Counted from the first letter of the stretch, positions 46,496 to 55,559 are shown. The stretch is 64,000 nt of DNA from Crocinitomicaceae bacterium (GCA_024643365.1 JAHENC010000020.1:155930-219929), one strand, 5' to 3'. The notes: generated by a model from the letters alone, not told the origin. Made by a program: numbers and translations.

Positions 46496-47013
46496 AAGGG
46501 ACGTGCAATAGACGTTTGGATTTCAATCAGTGAAGCACCCACTTTTCCCCTTGTCACTTGATCATCGTGCATCGAAAGTCCATCTTTGCCTTGAACAAGC
46601 ACACGCAATTCCGTTTTCAATCTGCCTTCCCCTATTCCATGAACGACACGAAAACGCTTAACTTTCGTTTGAATCATTTGATTACAAAAGCGTTTAAATG
46701 CATCCGTTTGAGCTACTAATATATCATGCTTGCTCAAAAATCGCTCGTCTAAGTTCAATTCATGGTGATGTAAATCGATGGAAGGAGGTTGTTCCGTTCT
46801 GCTTGATTTCTTTGAAACATTTGAAGCCACTTGATCTTTCATTGGCACTTTATGGACTTGGATTTGCTTGCGGCGAACGACAAATTCAACAGCTATTTTT
46901 CGTTCGAATCCATGTTCATCCTCCAAGCAAAGAAAAGATCCTTCTGCACGGAGAACACGGAATAATCCAGACTCGTTCAGAATACTCACCTCTTCGAATT
47001 GTTGGAAGTTCAT
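46492..47013 (-). CDS. Smr-domain protein
   Basis: A 173-residue protein with a beta-rich N-terminal part (about 1-60) and a C-terminal Smr domain (about 78-170) known from MutS2 and from stand-alone nucleases. The Smr signature is seen as IDLHHHELNLD (usually DLHG) and VVHGIGEGRLKTELRVLV (usually HGkGxGxL). Smr domains nick or bind nucleic acid, so a role in RNA or DNA cleavage is the likely function. The gene lies three bases behind the permease gene. Its end overlaps the convergent hydrolase gene by four bases. Confidence 0.82.
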   Translation of the reverse strand: MNFQQFEEVSILNESGLFRVLRAEGSFLCLEDEHGFERKIAVEFVVRRKQIQVHKVPMKDQVASNVSKKSSRTEQPPSIDLHHHELNLDERFLSKHDILVAQTDAFKRFCNQMIQTKVKRFRVVHGIGEGRLKTELRVLVQGKDGLSMHDDQVTRGKVGASLIEIQTSIARPF

Positions 47014-47016
47014 GGC

Positions 47017-48690
47017 TTAATTGAATCGAATGGCTTTAGTTGGACTAATTTTCGTCACCACGTAACTTGGAACAATCAAGGAAATCATGCAAACGACAAA
47101 AGTCACTAAGTTGACCAAAAACCAAGACATTGGATTCATCTCAACGGGAACTTTATCCAAGTAATACACCAATGGATCCAATTTAAGTACCGCAAATTTC
47201 ATTTGGATAAAACAGAGAACGAAGGCAACGCTGTTTCCATAAAGTAATCCGCGTCCAATTAGATGCGCTGCTTGAAAAAGAAACAGTTTTCGGATGGACC
47301 AATCGCGCGCACCCATTGCCTTCAACATACCAATAAGGTTTGTACGCACCACGATGAGTACTAACATAGCTGAACCGACGTTGATGACTCCGATGAGCAG
47401 CATTAAAAAGATGATGATGTATACGTTGTAATCCAAGAAACTTAACCAAGCAAAAAGATCTCGTTCCGTATCTAAAATACTACTGACCTGCATCAGTTCA
47501 TTGTTTTCGTTCGGACGCATTTCAATAATAGAACGGATTTCCTCTTCTACGTGCTTAAGTTGATTCCAATCGGTGATTTGAACCTCAAATCCCGAAACAA
47601 AATTTCTCCCTGTTCCGAGTCCTTCTGTTTCTGTCACTTGAACCGTAGCAAGGTTTGAGGTCAATTGATACGAGTTGATTCCAATGGATTCCTTGATCAA
47701 CTCCCCGTTTTCGTCCTGGCGGAGCGACGACGAAGCAACAAATGCTTGAGAACAGTTGATTTGTATATAGCTGGTATCAATTGGCGTTTGCGTTCCTTTT
47801 AAGGGATCTGATTGGTAGACAATTAAACGGAAGTTGGTATCGGACAAATAAGGCAAGTAGAATCCACCGTAGATATCTGGACCAGCACCCCAATCGTAAA
47901 GTAAGTTAGATGCTTTGCCTTCGACTGCCGCTTTCAGGACAATTTTTCCATTACTCAATTTATCGTCAATGATGATTTTTGTTTTAATACCAAAATCGTT
48001 CATTTTCTGAACTTCAGGCAAACGACAAAACACCAACTTTTGATCGTATTCTTCTAATCCGGTTTGGTAAATCCCAACCACCTTGTACTTACGTAGAACC
48101 GGTTGGTTTTTGACATAGTACACGGAGATCGTATCATTCAAAGAATAATTCAGTTGGTCTGCCATGCGTTTGGACAACACCAACTCTTCTTGTTTCGCTT
48201 TAAAATTCAGCACGCGACCAGCAACTAAATGTTCTTTGATGAAGGTCCAATCGTAATCTTCCACAACCCCTTTCATGACCACACCAAGAATATCCTGCCT
48301 GTTAATAAGGGAATCTTTTCCGTTTGACAGGTGAATGGTATCCGAAAAACGTGTGGACTGCAACATGGCGGGCTTAAACACAACCGGAGAAATTCCTTTC
48401 AATCCGTTTATCCCTGCAAGTTCATTCAGTGCTTTTTGGTCCTTTAAAACAGCATCCCCTTCAAAAATCTGCTTAGTTCCTTTCTTCGAAATGAAAAGTG
48501 GAGCATTAAAACCCGTAATTTTGTTGCGCACTTCATGTTGGAAACCTGTAACGATTGCAACTGTTACGACGTTAACAACAATAGCTAGTGCAATACTTAA
48601 AATAGATATGCGTACAATCGGTTTAGAAACTTTAATACCTTGTAGCTTATTTTGGATGAGACGACGTGATATGAAAATTTCGAAGGACAA
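47017..48690 (-). CDS. FtsX/LolE-like ABC transporter permease
   Basis: A 557-residue permease of the MacB/LolCE type: one N-terminal membrane segment (about residues 28-52), a large periplasmic domain (about 53-415), and three C-terminal segments (about 420-445, 470-500, 520-550) ending SYVVTKISPTKAIRFN. It probably works with an ATP-binding protein encoded elsewhere, possibly lipoprotein release to the outer membrane (LolC/E) or cell-division control. The start is TTG 48690, supported by a -7 box 20 bases upstream; no in-frame ATG precedes the first membrane segment. Its 5' end overlaps the divergent NamZ gene by about 20 bases. Confidence 0.87.
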   Translation of the reverse strand: MSFEIFISRRLIQNKLQGIKVSKPIVRISILSIALAIVVNVVTVAIVTGFQHEVRNKITGFNAPLFISKKGTKQIFEGDAVLKDQKALNELAGINGLKGISPVVFKPAMLQSTRFSDTIHLSNGKDSLINRQDILGVVMKGVVEDYDWTFIKEHLVAGRVLNFKAKQEELVLSKRMADQLNYSLNDTISVYYVKNQPVLRKYKVVGIYQTGLEEYDQKLVFCRLPEVQKMNDFGIKTKIIIDDKLSNGKIVLKAAVEGKASNLLYDWGAGPDIYGGFYLPYLSDTNFRLIVYQSDPLKGTQTPIDTSYIQINCSQAFVASSSLRQDENGELIKESIGINSYQLTSNLATVQVTETEGLGTGRNFVSGFEVQITDWNQLKHVEEEIRSIIEMRPNENNELMQVSSILDTERDLFAWLSFLDYNVYIIIFLMLLIGVINVGSAMLVLIVVRTNLIGMLKAMGARDWSIRKLFLFQAAHLIGRGLLYGNSVAFVLCFIQMKFAVLKLDPLVYYLDKVPVEMNPMSWFLVNLVTFVVCMISLIVPSYVVTKISPTKAIRFN

Positions 48691-49972
48691 ATTGCTTTTA
48701 TTTAAGATTCAAAAATACACAAAGCTTCTGTGCTTGAAAACAATTTTCGTGTTTTTACTTTTCAGCTGCGTCCAAAATGTCAAAGGTGAACATGCTGCGA
48801 CCGTTGGAACAGTCATTATTGACGACACTGTGAAAGTAGCGAGAACCTTATTTCCGATGGAGAGACAAGAAGTGAAAAAACCCTTACTTGGAATCGATCG
48901 TTTGCATTTATTTGTGGATTCATTGGCTGGAAAGCGCATCGCTGTCGTTGGAAATCAAACTTCTGTTGTGCAGGGTGTCCATTTGGTAGATACGCTTTTA
49001 TCCTTAAAACTTAATGTTGTCAAGGTATTTTCACCAGAACATGGATTCAGAGGTGACGTAGACGCTGGTGAAAAAGTACACCATTCCATTGATGAAAAAA
49101 CAGGAATTCCATTGGTGTCACTCTACGGAAACAATAAAAAACCAAGTCCACAACAATTGGAGGATGTCGATATTGTCATTTACGACATTCAAGACGTCGG
49201 TGTTCGTTTTTACACCTTCATTTCAACCCTTCATTACGTGATGGAAGCTTGTGCGGAGAACAATAAGCAAGTAGTCGTATTAGACCGACCGAATCCAAAT
49301 GGACATTACGTCGATGGACCAATTTTAGAAAAGGAATTCAAATCCTTTGTCGGGATGCATCCCGTTCCGATTGTTTACGGAATGACCATTGGTGAATATG
49401 CCACGATGATTAACGGCGAAGGCTGGTTGAACAATGGAATTCGCTGCAATTTGTGGGTAATCCCATGTAAAAATTACAAGCATAAATTGAAATATACTTT
49501 ACCTGTTGCACCTTCCCCAAATTTACGCACAGATGGAGCCATTGCCTTGTATCCCAGTTTGTGTCTGTTTGAAGCTACAACGGTTAGCATTGGACGCGGA
49601 ACAGACAAACCTTTTGAGTATTATGGTCATCCACGTTTCCCGAAAATGGACTTTTCCTTTACACCAGTTCCAACACCTGGAGCAAAGACACCACCACAAA
49701 TGAATAAATTGTGCTACGGCTACGATTTATCCAATGGAAGTTCGAAAAGAAGTTATGAGATTAATTTGAATTACTTAATTCAAGCAAGAGATTTACTAGG
49801 CGACTCAGCTGTTTTCATCGATCAAAATGGATTCTTTAATCGCTTAGCTGGAACCGCTTCGTTGAAAGAACAATTGTACAAAGGTTGGTCCTCCAAAGAA
49901 ATTAGAGAAACGTGGAAACCAGGCCTGGATGCCTTTATGATTATTCGTAAGAAGTACCTGTTGTACGATTAG
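48671..49972 (+). CDS. Exo-beta-N-acetylmuramidase NamZ-like protein (DUF1343)
   Basis: A 433-residue exported protein of the DUF1343 family, whose characterised member NamZ releases terminal MurNAc from peptidoglycan fragments (GH171). The core is clear: VVGNQTSVV (about residues 93-101), FSPEHGFRGDVDAGEK (about 120-135), SLYGNNKKPS, DIVIYDIQDVGVRFYTF (about 172-188), DRPNPNGHYVDGP (about 213-225) and APSPNLRTDGAIALYP. The signal is lipoprotein-like (KTIFVFLLFSCVQN). ATG 48671 places the start inside the divergent permease gene; TTG 48734 would give a shorter, more typical lipoprotein signal and avoid the overlap. Confidence 0.85.
   Translation: MKISKDKLLLFKIQKYTKLLCLKTIFVFLLFSCVQNVKGEHAATVGTVIIDDTVKVARTLFPMERQEVKKPLLGIDRLHLFVDSLAGKRIAVVGNQTSVVQGVHLVDTLLSLKLNVVKVFSPEHGFRGDVDAGEKVHHSIDEKTGIPLVSLYGNNKKPSPQQLEDVDIVIYDIQDVGVRFYTFISTLHYVMEACAENNKQVVVLDRPNPNGHYVDGPILEKEFKSFVGMHPVPIVYGMTIGEYATMINGEGWLNNGIRCNLWVIPCKNYKHKLKYTLPVAPSPNLRTDGAIALYPSLCLFEATTVSIGRGTDKPFEYYGHPRFPKMDFSFTPVPTPGAKTPPQMNKLCYGYDLSNGSSKRSYEINLNYLIQARDLLGDSAVFIDQNGFFNRLAGTASLKEQLYKGWSSKEIRETWKPGLDAFMIIRKKYLLYD
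48710..48717 (-). promoter_or_regulatory. -7 box TATTTTTG of the permease gene
   Basis: The minus strand reads TATTTTTG, an exact consensus match, 19 bases before TTG 48690. It lies inside the coding region of the divergent NamZ-like gene as I have placed it. Confidence 0.45.
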
Positions 49973-49974
49973 GA

Positions 49975-50460
49975 TTAGATTTCTAAGTTTTTACCACTTT
50001 CCTCTACCATTTCCTTCATAGATATAGCGTACGCATCCATTTTCGCTTGAACTTGTGGATCAAAAGCTCCGATGATACGAGCTGCAAGAATCCCCGCATT
50101 TTTCGCTGCATTTAAGGCAACGGTTGCCACTGGAATACCATTTGGCATTTGAAGAATGCTCAAGATTGAATCCCAACCATCAATGGAATTAGAAGATTTA
50201 ATTGGAACACCAATGACAGGTAAAGAAGTCATCGAGGCAGTCATTCCTGGAAGATGCGCAGCACCTCCAGCTCCGGCGATAATCACTTTTATTCCTCTTC
50301 CAGCAGCTTCTTTCGCGTAAGAGACCATTTTCTCAGGTGTGCGATGTGCTGAAACGATTTCCACTTCAGAAGTGATTCCAAATTCATCCAAAATGAGTTT
50401 TGCTTCCTTCATAATTGGCAAATCTGATTTGCTCCCCATGATGATTCCAACGTGTACCAT
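49975..50460 (-). CDS. purE: N5-carboxyaminoimidazole ribonucleotide mutase
   Basis: PurE isomerises N5-CAIR to CAIR in purine synthesis. The 161-residue protein has the conserved [13 protein letters not shown] (residues 5-17), SAHRTPEKM (about 38-46), [15 protein letters not shown] (about 62-76) and a C-terminal helix. Its ATG overlaps the stop of the TatA-like gene by one base (TAATG). The partner purK gene is not in the window. It converges with the NamZ-like gene with a two-base gap. Confidence 0.95.
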   Translation of the reverse strand: MVHVGIIMGSKSDLPIMKEAKLILDEFGITSEVEIVSAHRTPEKMVSYAKEAAGRGIKVIIAGAGGAAHLPGMTASMTSLPVIGVPIKSSNSIDGWDSILSILQMPNGIPVATVALNAAKNAGILAARIIGAFDPQVQAKMDAYAISMKEMVEESGKNLEI

Positions 50461-50912
50461 TATTCTACTGGTTTAATAGGTTCTGTGCTTTTTTCTTCGA
50501 CAACATTAGTCGTTTCCGTTTCCGTATTTTCTATCGCTTCGATCACAGGTGTTTCTTCCAAAGTGGAAAGTTCATCCTGTGCGGCTGCTTTTTCTATGGG
50601 CGTTTGTGGTCGTCCTGTGTAGTGCACGCTATTTTCTACATCGGAATACATTTGATCCAAGGGTTGAACCAATTGTTCCTGTGTTTCTTTCAGAATGGAC
50701 GAGATGTTTAACTCCTCTTTGATACCCACACCAGACTTTTTTATTTCCTGTTGTAATTCGTTCGAGGCGTTGCGGATTTGATACATGGCTTGTCCCATAG
50801 TTTTCGCAATACCCGGAATGCTTTTTGAACCAAAAAACAGCAAAATCACGATTAAAATAACGACGATTTCAGATCCGGCAACATCTCCTAGAAACAATGG
50901 TAACATGTACAT
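50460..50912 (-). CDS. tatA: Sec-independent translocase component, TatA-like
   Basis: A 150-residue single-pass membrane protein. A short N-terminal segment (about residues 7-24, [20 protein letters not shown]) is followed by an amphipathic helix ([17 protein letters not shown]), the TatA/TatB pattern, then a long acidic, Glu/Thr-rich tail. TatA forms the pore for folded twin-arginine proteins; the long tail also fits TatB. The glycosylasparaginase here carries a twin-arginine-like signal. ATG 50912 lies four bases after a -7 box; ATG 50906 would match the usual Bacteroidota start. It is followed by purE in the same unit. Confidence 0.85.
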   Translation of the reverse strand: MYMLPLFLGDVAGSEIVVILIVILLFFGSKSIPGIAKTMGQAMYQIRNASNELQQEIKKSGVGIKEELNISSILKETQEQLVQPLDQMYSDVENSVHYTGRPQTPIEKAAAQDELSTLEETPVIEAIENTETETTNVVEEKSTEPIKPVE

Positions 50913-50916
50913 AAAA

Positions 50917-50924
50917 CAAAGGTA
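50917..50924 (-). promoter_or_regulatory. -7 box TACCTTTG of the tatA-purE unit
   Basis: The minus strand reads TACCTTTG, an exact TAnnTTTG match, four bases before ATG 50912. No TTG at the usual upstream distance is clear. Confidence 0.45.
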
Positions 50925-50942
50925 TAATTATTTTGACAGTTC

Positions 50943-51722
50943 CTAAGACTTCTTCGGCACCGTTTGCATTTTTTCAATCACTGCAGAAAGCATTTTTAAG
51001 GGTATAAATGGCACCAATTTTATTAGAAACGCGAAGGAAAACTCAGAAATCTGAATCACTTTTCCTTTCATCATTCCATCATATCCAGATTTTGCTGTTT
51101 TGTATGCTGAAGCACCTTTATCGAACATCGTTCCGCCTTCAAGTCCGGCAACATGCTCAAATTCTGTTTTCACTGGACCTGGACAAAGTGCTGTAACAGT
51201 CACTCCAGAATTTCTCAATTCATAGGAAATTCCTTCTGTGAAGGAAACAACGAATGCTTTTGTGGCAAAGTAGGTTGCTTGCAATGGTCCAGGAAGGAAT
51301 CCAGCGGTACTCGCCGTATTTAGGATTTTCCCATGTCCACGTGCTTTCATATCCTGCAAAAACAAGTGTGTTAACTCAACCAAAGCAGTTACATTCAATT
51401 GAATCATTTCCAAGTCTTTATCCAAAGGACGATCAATGAATTCCCCATGCCCACCGAAGCCAGCGTTGTTCATCAAGTAATCTACTTCCAATCCTGAATG
51501 ATTCACAAAATCGTACACTTTTTTCGCTGCATGCGCTTGCGTTAAGTCTTGCGTAAATGTAGAAACTTGCACTTTGTAGGTAGATTCCAATTCTGTTTTC
51601 AAGGCTTCCAATGCTTCTGTTCGGCGTGCAACTAAAATTAAGTTACCACCTTTTGATGCATGGATTCTCGCCAATTCTTTACCGATTCCACTAGAAGCGC
51701 CAGTTATAAGTGCTGTTTTCAT
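50943..51722 (-). CDS. Short-chain dehydrogenase/reductase
   Basis: A 259-residue classical SDR. The cofactor motif GASSGIGKELARIHAS (about residues 7-22) with a following ILVARRTEAL suggests NADP preference; NNAGFGG (about 91-97), the catalytic Ser in LNTASTAGFLPG and the YFATKAFV Tyr-x-x-x-Lys (about residues 156-163) are complete. The C-terminal part is hydrophobic, as in SDRs of the DltE/YqjQ type. Substrate unknown. It is transcribed toward tatA with a 30-base gap. Confidence 0.87.
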   Translation of the reverse strand: MKTALITGASSGIGKELARIHASKGGNLILVARRTEALEALKTELESTYKVQVSTFTQDLTQAHAAKKVYDFVNHSGLEVDYLMNNAGFGGHGEFIDRPLDKDLEMIQLNVTALVELTHLFLQDMKARGHGKILNTASTAGFLPGPLQATYFATKAFVVSFTEGISYELRNSGVTVTALCPGPVKTEFEHVAGLEGGTMFDKGASAYKTAKSGYDGMMKGKVIQISEFSFAFLIKLVPFIPLKMLSAVIEKMQTVPKKS

Positions 51723-51745
51723 ATTATTTTTTCTGTTTTATAATT

Positions 51746-52609
51746 TTATTTATCCGAATAGGTCGTTTTCATTTTTGTGAAGGAATAATTCTCATCTTCT
51801 TTGTTCCCAATTCGAATGATTTGATCCACTTTTGCTGAATGAATCCATCCTGAATTCTTATCCAAGGACATGTGAATGTTTGCTGACCCAACCAACTTCG
51901 ACGCTTCCATTTGCTGATTTGAAATGATTTCAGACTCACCCTTTACTTGTAAATAATCCTCACCGGACTGCTCCAAGTGATAATTCGTTTTTAAGGTAGC
52001 TTGAATATTCTTTGAGTAAATAGCCGTTTCTGTTTCCCAAGATTCATTCAGTTCCACAGCTGCTTTGGGATAAATCAAGGTTATGATTTCAAAGTTTCCT
52101 TTAAACGCCTTTTCTCCATAAGCGTCGGTCAAACTCGCTTTAATCTGTTCCACTTTTTCCTTAGGAAGATCTAATCCTTTGATGCCATTATTTACTAGAC
52201 GACCTATACCTTCCACGGAACTAATTTCACCTAAGGAATTCATCGTTATGTAAAATGGAGTGCGACACATATGGTAAAAAAAGTTTGACAATATATCGTC
52301 GGAAGGCTTGTCAGAATTAAAATTCAAATTTTTTCCATCCGCTTGATCAATGGAAATATTCATATTTCTATATTGCGTCTCAAGGTAGTAGCTATCTTTT
52401 TTGACCGACTTCACCTTGTAGGTGATTGTTGCCTTGACAAGCATGTTAGTTTTTGTGGTCTTTCCGTTGACCCTTTGAAAAATCTCTGATTGTGAATTCA
52501 ATACATGCGTGTAGGTTTTTCCTTTCGTTAATTGCAATTTAACGGAAGTTTTCTGAGCGAACAAGGTCGGACAGCAGACCACGATTAAAAGCAACAATAG
52601 GATTTTCAT
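51746..52609 (-). CDS. Exported protein of unknown function (DUF6263-like)
   Basis: A 287-residue exported protein: a signal peptide (MKILLLLLIVVCCPTLFAQ) followed by mostly beta-strand sequence with lysine-rich stretches such as VKLQLTKGKTYTHVLNSQ and KATITYKVKSVKKDSYYLE. I place it near DUF6263 by overall look only. The start at 52609 is supported by the signal peptide and a -7 box at 52627-52634. It lies between the SDR and the histone-deacetylase-fold gene. Confidence 0.75.
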   Translation of the reverse strand: MKILLLLLIVVCCPTLFAQKTSVKLQLTKGKTYTHVLNSQSEIFQRVNGKTTKTNMLVKATITYKVKSVKKDSYYLETQYRNMNISIDQADGKNLNFNSDKPSDDILSNFFYHMCRTPFYITMNSLGEISSVEGIGRLVNNGIKGLDLPKEKVEQIKASLTDAYGEKAFKGNFEIITLIYPKAAVELNESWETETAIYSKNIQATLKTNYHLEQSGEDYLQVKGESEIISNQQMEASKLVGSANIHMSLDKNSGWIHSAKVDQIIRIGNKEDENYSFTKMKTTYSDK

Positions 52610-52626
52610 TCGATCGATTTTGGAGT

Positions 52627-52634
52627 CAAAAATA
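52627..52634 (-). promoter_or_regulatory. -7 box TATTTTTG of the exported-protein gene
   Basis: The minus strand reads TATTTTTG, an exact consensus match, 17 bases before ATG 52609. A TTG 14 bases further upstream is closer than the usual -33 spacing. Confidence 0.45.
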
Positions 52635-52642
52635 CGCAATTA

Positions 52643-53539
52643 TCAGCGCAAAAGATCCATTCCTGTGCGAAAGGTTTGTGCGTGAGCTTCTACGATGTCC
52701 TTCGTTTGTGGACTATAACCACCACCCATAGTACACACAACAGGCACACCAATTTGTCGAATGCAATCAAAAACAAAACGGTCTCGCTCACGACAACCAT
52801 TCATAGAAACAGCCAATTTCCCTAATTTATCCGTTGCTAATATATCCACACCACATTGATAAAAGACGAAGTCCGGCTGAAAGCTATTTAAGATGTCATC
52901 AAGGCTTCTTTCCAAAAGCGTTAAATACTCTTTGTCTTGAATTCCATCTTCTAATTCAACATCTAAATCTGATTGCTCTTTTTGAAGTGGGTAATTATTT
53001 CGTCCGTGCATGCTGAAGGAAAAAATGCGCTCATCTTCCTTTACTAATGCGGCCGTTCCATTTCCTTGATGGACATCCAAATCTATGATGAGAATTTTGC
53101 CAATCCCATGGTTCTTGAGTAAAAAATGAGCAGCAATGACTTGGTCGTTCAACAAACAAAATCCTTCTCCCCTATCTGAGAATGCATGATGTGTACCACC
53201 TGCGATGTTGAAGGCAATGTTTTTTGTCAATGCGAATTCTGCTGCCCTTAGTGTTCCTTCCATGATGCATTTTTCTCGATCAATAAGTGCTTTTGAATGC
53301 ACAAATCCAGACACACGTTGCTCGCGTTCACTCAACTTCAATTCATTCAGATTCTGCCAATAGTCTTCAGAATGAACAGACAAAATATGCTCCTCCGAAA
53401 GTAATCCAGGCTCAAAAAAATCCGCTTCATTCGCTGTTCCTTCATAGATCAATTGCTTGGGCAATAAGTCATACTTCTCCATGGGAAAACGGTGGTTTTC
53501 CGGCAAGGGATGTACATAAATCGGATGAAAAGCAATCAT
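52643..53539 (-). CDS. Histone-deacetylase-family hydrolase
   Basis: A 298-residue arginase/deacetylase-fold zinc hydrolase related to acetoin utilisation protein AcuC and acetylpolyamine amidohydrolases. Landmarks are HPLPENHRFPMEKY (about 11-24), NIAGGTHHAFSDRGEGFCLLND (split as NIAGGTHHAFSD and RGEGFCLLND, about 112-133) with the two catalytic histidines, the zinc-binding DLDVHQGNGTA (about 152-162) and GGGYSPQT near the end. The substrate cannot be told from sequence. The open frame extends upstream, but ATG 53539 matches the family start and overlaps the stop of the cysteine-cluster gene (ATGA). Confidence 0.87.
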   Translation of the reverse strand: MIAFHPIYVHPLPENHRFPMEKYDLLPKQLIYEGTANEADFFEPGLLSEEHILSVHSEDYWQNLNELKLSEREQRVSGFVHSKALIDREKCIMEGTLRAAEFALTKNIAFNIAGGTHHAFSDRGEGFCLLNDQVIAAHFLLKNHGIGKILIIDLDVHQGNGTAALVKEDERIFSFSMHGRNNYPLQKEQSDLDVELEDGIQDKEYLTLLERSLDDILNSFQPDFVFYQCGVDILATDKLGKLAVSMNGCRERDRFVFDCIRQIGVPVVCTMGGGYSPQTKDIVEAHAQTFRTGMDLLR

Positions 53540-54030
53540 GGATTCGTGATTTTCTCTACAATTCGGGCTACAGCAGGACAAACCGTTGTATTTGTAGCGG
53601 TGAGTTCCAATATTTGAAACATGTTTTTTCGGTCTGTGTGTGGGTATTCGCGGCAAGCCAACGGACGATCCTCGTAAATAGAGCAGGTATTATCGTCGTA
53701 CAAGAAGGAACAAGGAGATTTTTTCAACACGTAATCGCTTTCCTCATCCATCTTTAAGTATTGATCGATTAACTGCGCTTCTTTCATACGCAAACGTTTG
53801 GCAATGCGACGAATATCCGCATCGCGAAAAATAGGACTTGTCGTTTTACAGCAATTTGCACAGGTCAAGCAGTCCATCTTTTGGAATTCTTGGATATGTG
53901 CTTGATGAAAGCGCTGATCCAATTCCTTTGGCTTGCTTTGTTTCCATTTACGGAATGTCTTTTTCGTCTGTTCGAGTTGCTGTTTAGCTAACTCCAAGGC
54001 ATTTTGATCATTTTCCTTCAATTGACTCAT
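53536..54030 (-). CDS. YkgJ-type zinc/iron-cysteine-cluster protein
   Basis: A 164-residue protein of the YkgJ family (putative Zn- or Fe-binding). The cluster CLTCANCCKTT is at about residues 54-64, then PCSFLYDDNTCSIYEDRPLACREYP (split as PCSFLYDDNTCSIYED and RPLACREYP, about 105-129), and a last Cys in TVCPAVARI. The metal and role are not known. ATG 54030 is chosen because the upstream frame runs into a divergent promoter. It overlaps the hydrolase gene by four bases. Confidence 0.85.
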   Translation of the reverse strand: MSQLKENDQNALELAKQQLEQTKKTFRKWKQSKPKELDQRFHQAHIQEFQKMDCLTCANCCKTTSPIFRDADIRRIAKRLRMKEAQLIDQYLKMDEESDYVLKKSPCSFLYDDNTCSIYEDRPLACREYPHTDRKNMFQILELTATNTTVCPAVARIVEKITNP

Positions 54031-54050
54031 CTGTTTTCTCTGTATCTTTG
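54022..54050 (+). promoter_or_regulatory. Promoter of the disulfide-less reductase gene
   Basis: TTG (54022-54024) and TATCTTTG (54043-54050) are separated by 18 bases, a good match. It lies in the 5' end region of the divergent YkgJ-like gene and predicts a leader of about 12 bases to ATG 54069. Confidence 0.6.
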
Positions 54051-54068
54051 ACGCGAATTTACACATTC

Positions 54069-55559
54069 ATGGAAGAATTTGACTTAATAGTGATTGGTGG
54101 AGGTCCTGCAGGTTATGCAGCGGCCATGCGCGGAATAGATTTTGGTAAAAACGTTTGCCTCATCGAAAAAGACCGAGTTGGAGGAGCGGGAGTTTACAAT
54201 GGTGCCCTTTCCTCAAAGACGTTGTGGGAACTTGCTAGTCGTGTTGCGGATATCAACGACATGATTGTATCCAAAGGAAGAACAAAATTCGAATTGACAT
54301 GGGATGACGTTCGAAAAAATCTTTCTGAAGCAATTTTTGAACGCAAATTTCAATATGCCGCACACATCAAGCTCTTGCAGACGGAAACCATGAAAAAACT
54401 GCTTCAGTATGAGCGTGGACAAGCAAAATTATTGTCAAAGCATGAAGTCGAGATCGACCACGAAGGAGAAAAAAAAGTCATTCGAGGAGAAAAAATCATT
54501 TTAGCAACCGGAAGTCGTCCGAGATCACTTCCGAATATCGAAGTCGATGAGGAAATCATTTTAACCAGCGACGGAATTGATCACATCAAAGATTTCCCAA
54601 AAAGCCTGGTGATCGTCGGTGCGGGAGTTATTGGTTGTGAGTACGCGACTATTTTTTCCAATTTCGGAAAGACGAAAGTATATTTGATTGACCGTCAAGA
54701 ACGTATTCTTCCATTCGAAGATGAGGATATTTCGACCTTGGTAGCAAACAACATGAAGAAACATGGTGTTACCATTCATTCTAATGCAAAATTAGAGCGT
54801 TTAGAAAAAATCGATGGGGAGGTCGAATACGAACTTTCTTATCCAGATGGTAGCCGCGAAATCATCCGTGTGGAGAAAGCACTCTTATCCGTTGGTAGAA
54901 TTCCCAATATTGAAGGACTCGGTCTCGAAAATGCAGGCGTTGAAATGTCTCAGCGAGGCTTACACATCGGCGACGATGACACGGTGACCAGTGTTCCAAA
55001 TATTTATGCTGTTGGAGATGTTTCTGGAAGAATCGCACTCGTAAATATGGGCGAAATTGAAGCACGACATGCTGTGGAAAAAGCATTTGGAAACATTCCA
55101 GAACGCTTAAACTACGACAATGTGTGTACGATTATGTTCCTTTCACCAGAGGTAGCTTCGGTTGGACTCAACGAACAACAATGTGTGGAGCAAAGTATCC
55201 CGGTAAAAGTGGTGAAAATCGATTATTCCCTGATTACAAGAGCAATTGCTATGCGTAAGACACAGGGATTCTTCAAAATCATTGTGACAAACGATAAAGA
55301 TATGCGCATCCTCGGAATGCGTGTGGTTGGTGCGCACGCTTCTACGGCAATTCAAGCAGTTGGACTGTTAATCAAACTCAACATGTCCATTGAAGTACTT
55401 TCCGAATTAATTCACCCACATCCATCGATTGTGGAAGGAATTCAAGAATGTGTCCGCATGTTGTTGAATCGTTCCATTTTCAAATCCTCCGTTTTCAAGG
55501 ATAAATTGGCGTGTTATTCCTTAGTCGATGGCGTTAAGACCCCACTCGAACGACTCTAA
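54069..55559 (+). CDS. Pyridine nucleotide-disulfide oxidoreductase homologue lacking redox cysteines
   Basis: A 496-residue flavoprotein related to dihydrolipoyl dehydrogenase. The FAD motif is IVIGGGPAGYAAAM (residues 7-20), the NAD(P) motif VIVGAGVIGCEYATIF (about 183-198), and the C-terminal HPHPSIVEGIQECV keeps the His-Glu pair of E3 enzymes. At the place where E3 has GGxCxxxGC, it reads GGAGVYNGALSSK: the cysteines are Gly41 and Ala46. Soluble transhydrogenase (SthA) keeps one of the two; here none remain. It may act as a transhydrogenase or other NAD(P)H-FAD enzyme. A coupled 84-residue gene follows (TAATG overlap). Confidence 0.88.
   Translation: MEEFDLIVIGGGPAGYAAAMRGIDFGKNVCLIEKDRVGGAGVYNGALSSKTLWELASRVADINDMIVSKGRTKFELTWDDVRKNLSEAIFERKFQYAAHIKLLQTETMKKLLQYERGQAKLLSKHEVEIDHEGEKKVIRGEKIILATGSRPRSLPNIEVDEEIILTSDGIDHIKDFPKSLVIVGAGVIGCEYATIFSNFGKTKVYLIDRQERILPFEDEDISTLVANNMKKHGVTIHSNAKLERLEKIDGEVEYELSYPDGSREIIRVEKALLSVGRIPNIEGLGLENAGVEMSQRGLHIGDDDTVTSVPNIYAVGDVSGRIALVNMGEIEARHAVEKAFGNIPERLNYDNVCTIMFLSPEVASVGLNEQQCVEQSIPVKVVKIDYSLITRAIAMRKTQGFFKIIVTNDKDMRILGMRVVGAHASTAIQAVGLLIKLNMSIEVLSELIHPHPSIVEGIQECVRMLLNRSIFKSSVFKDKLACYSLVDGVKTPLERL

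Noticed and set aside
48335..48670. Extra 112 codons upstream of the NamZ-like gene
   Set aside because: They lie antisense to the permease coding region and lack a signal peptide; the export signal begins at 48671 or later.
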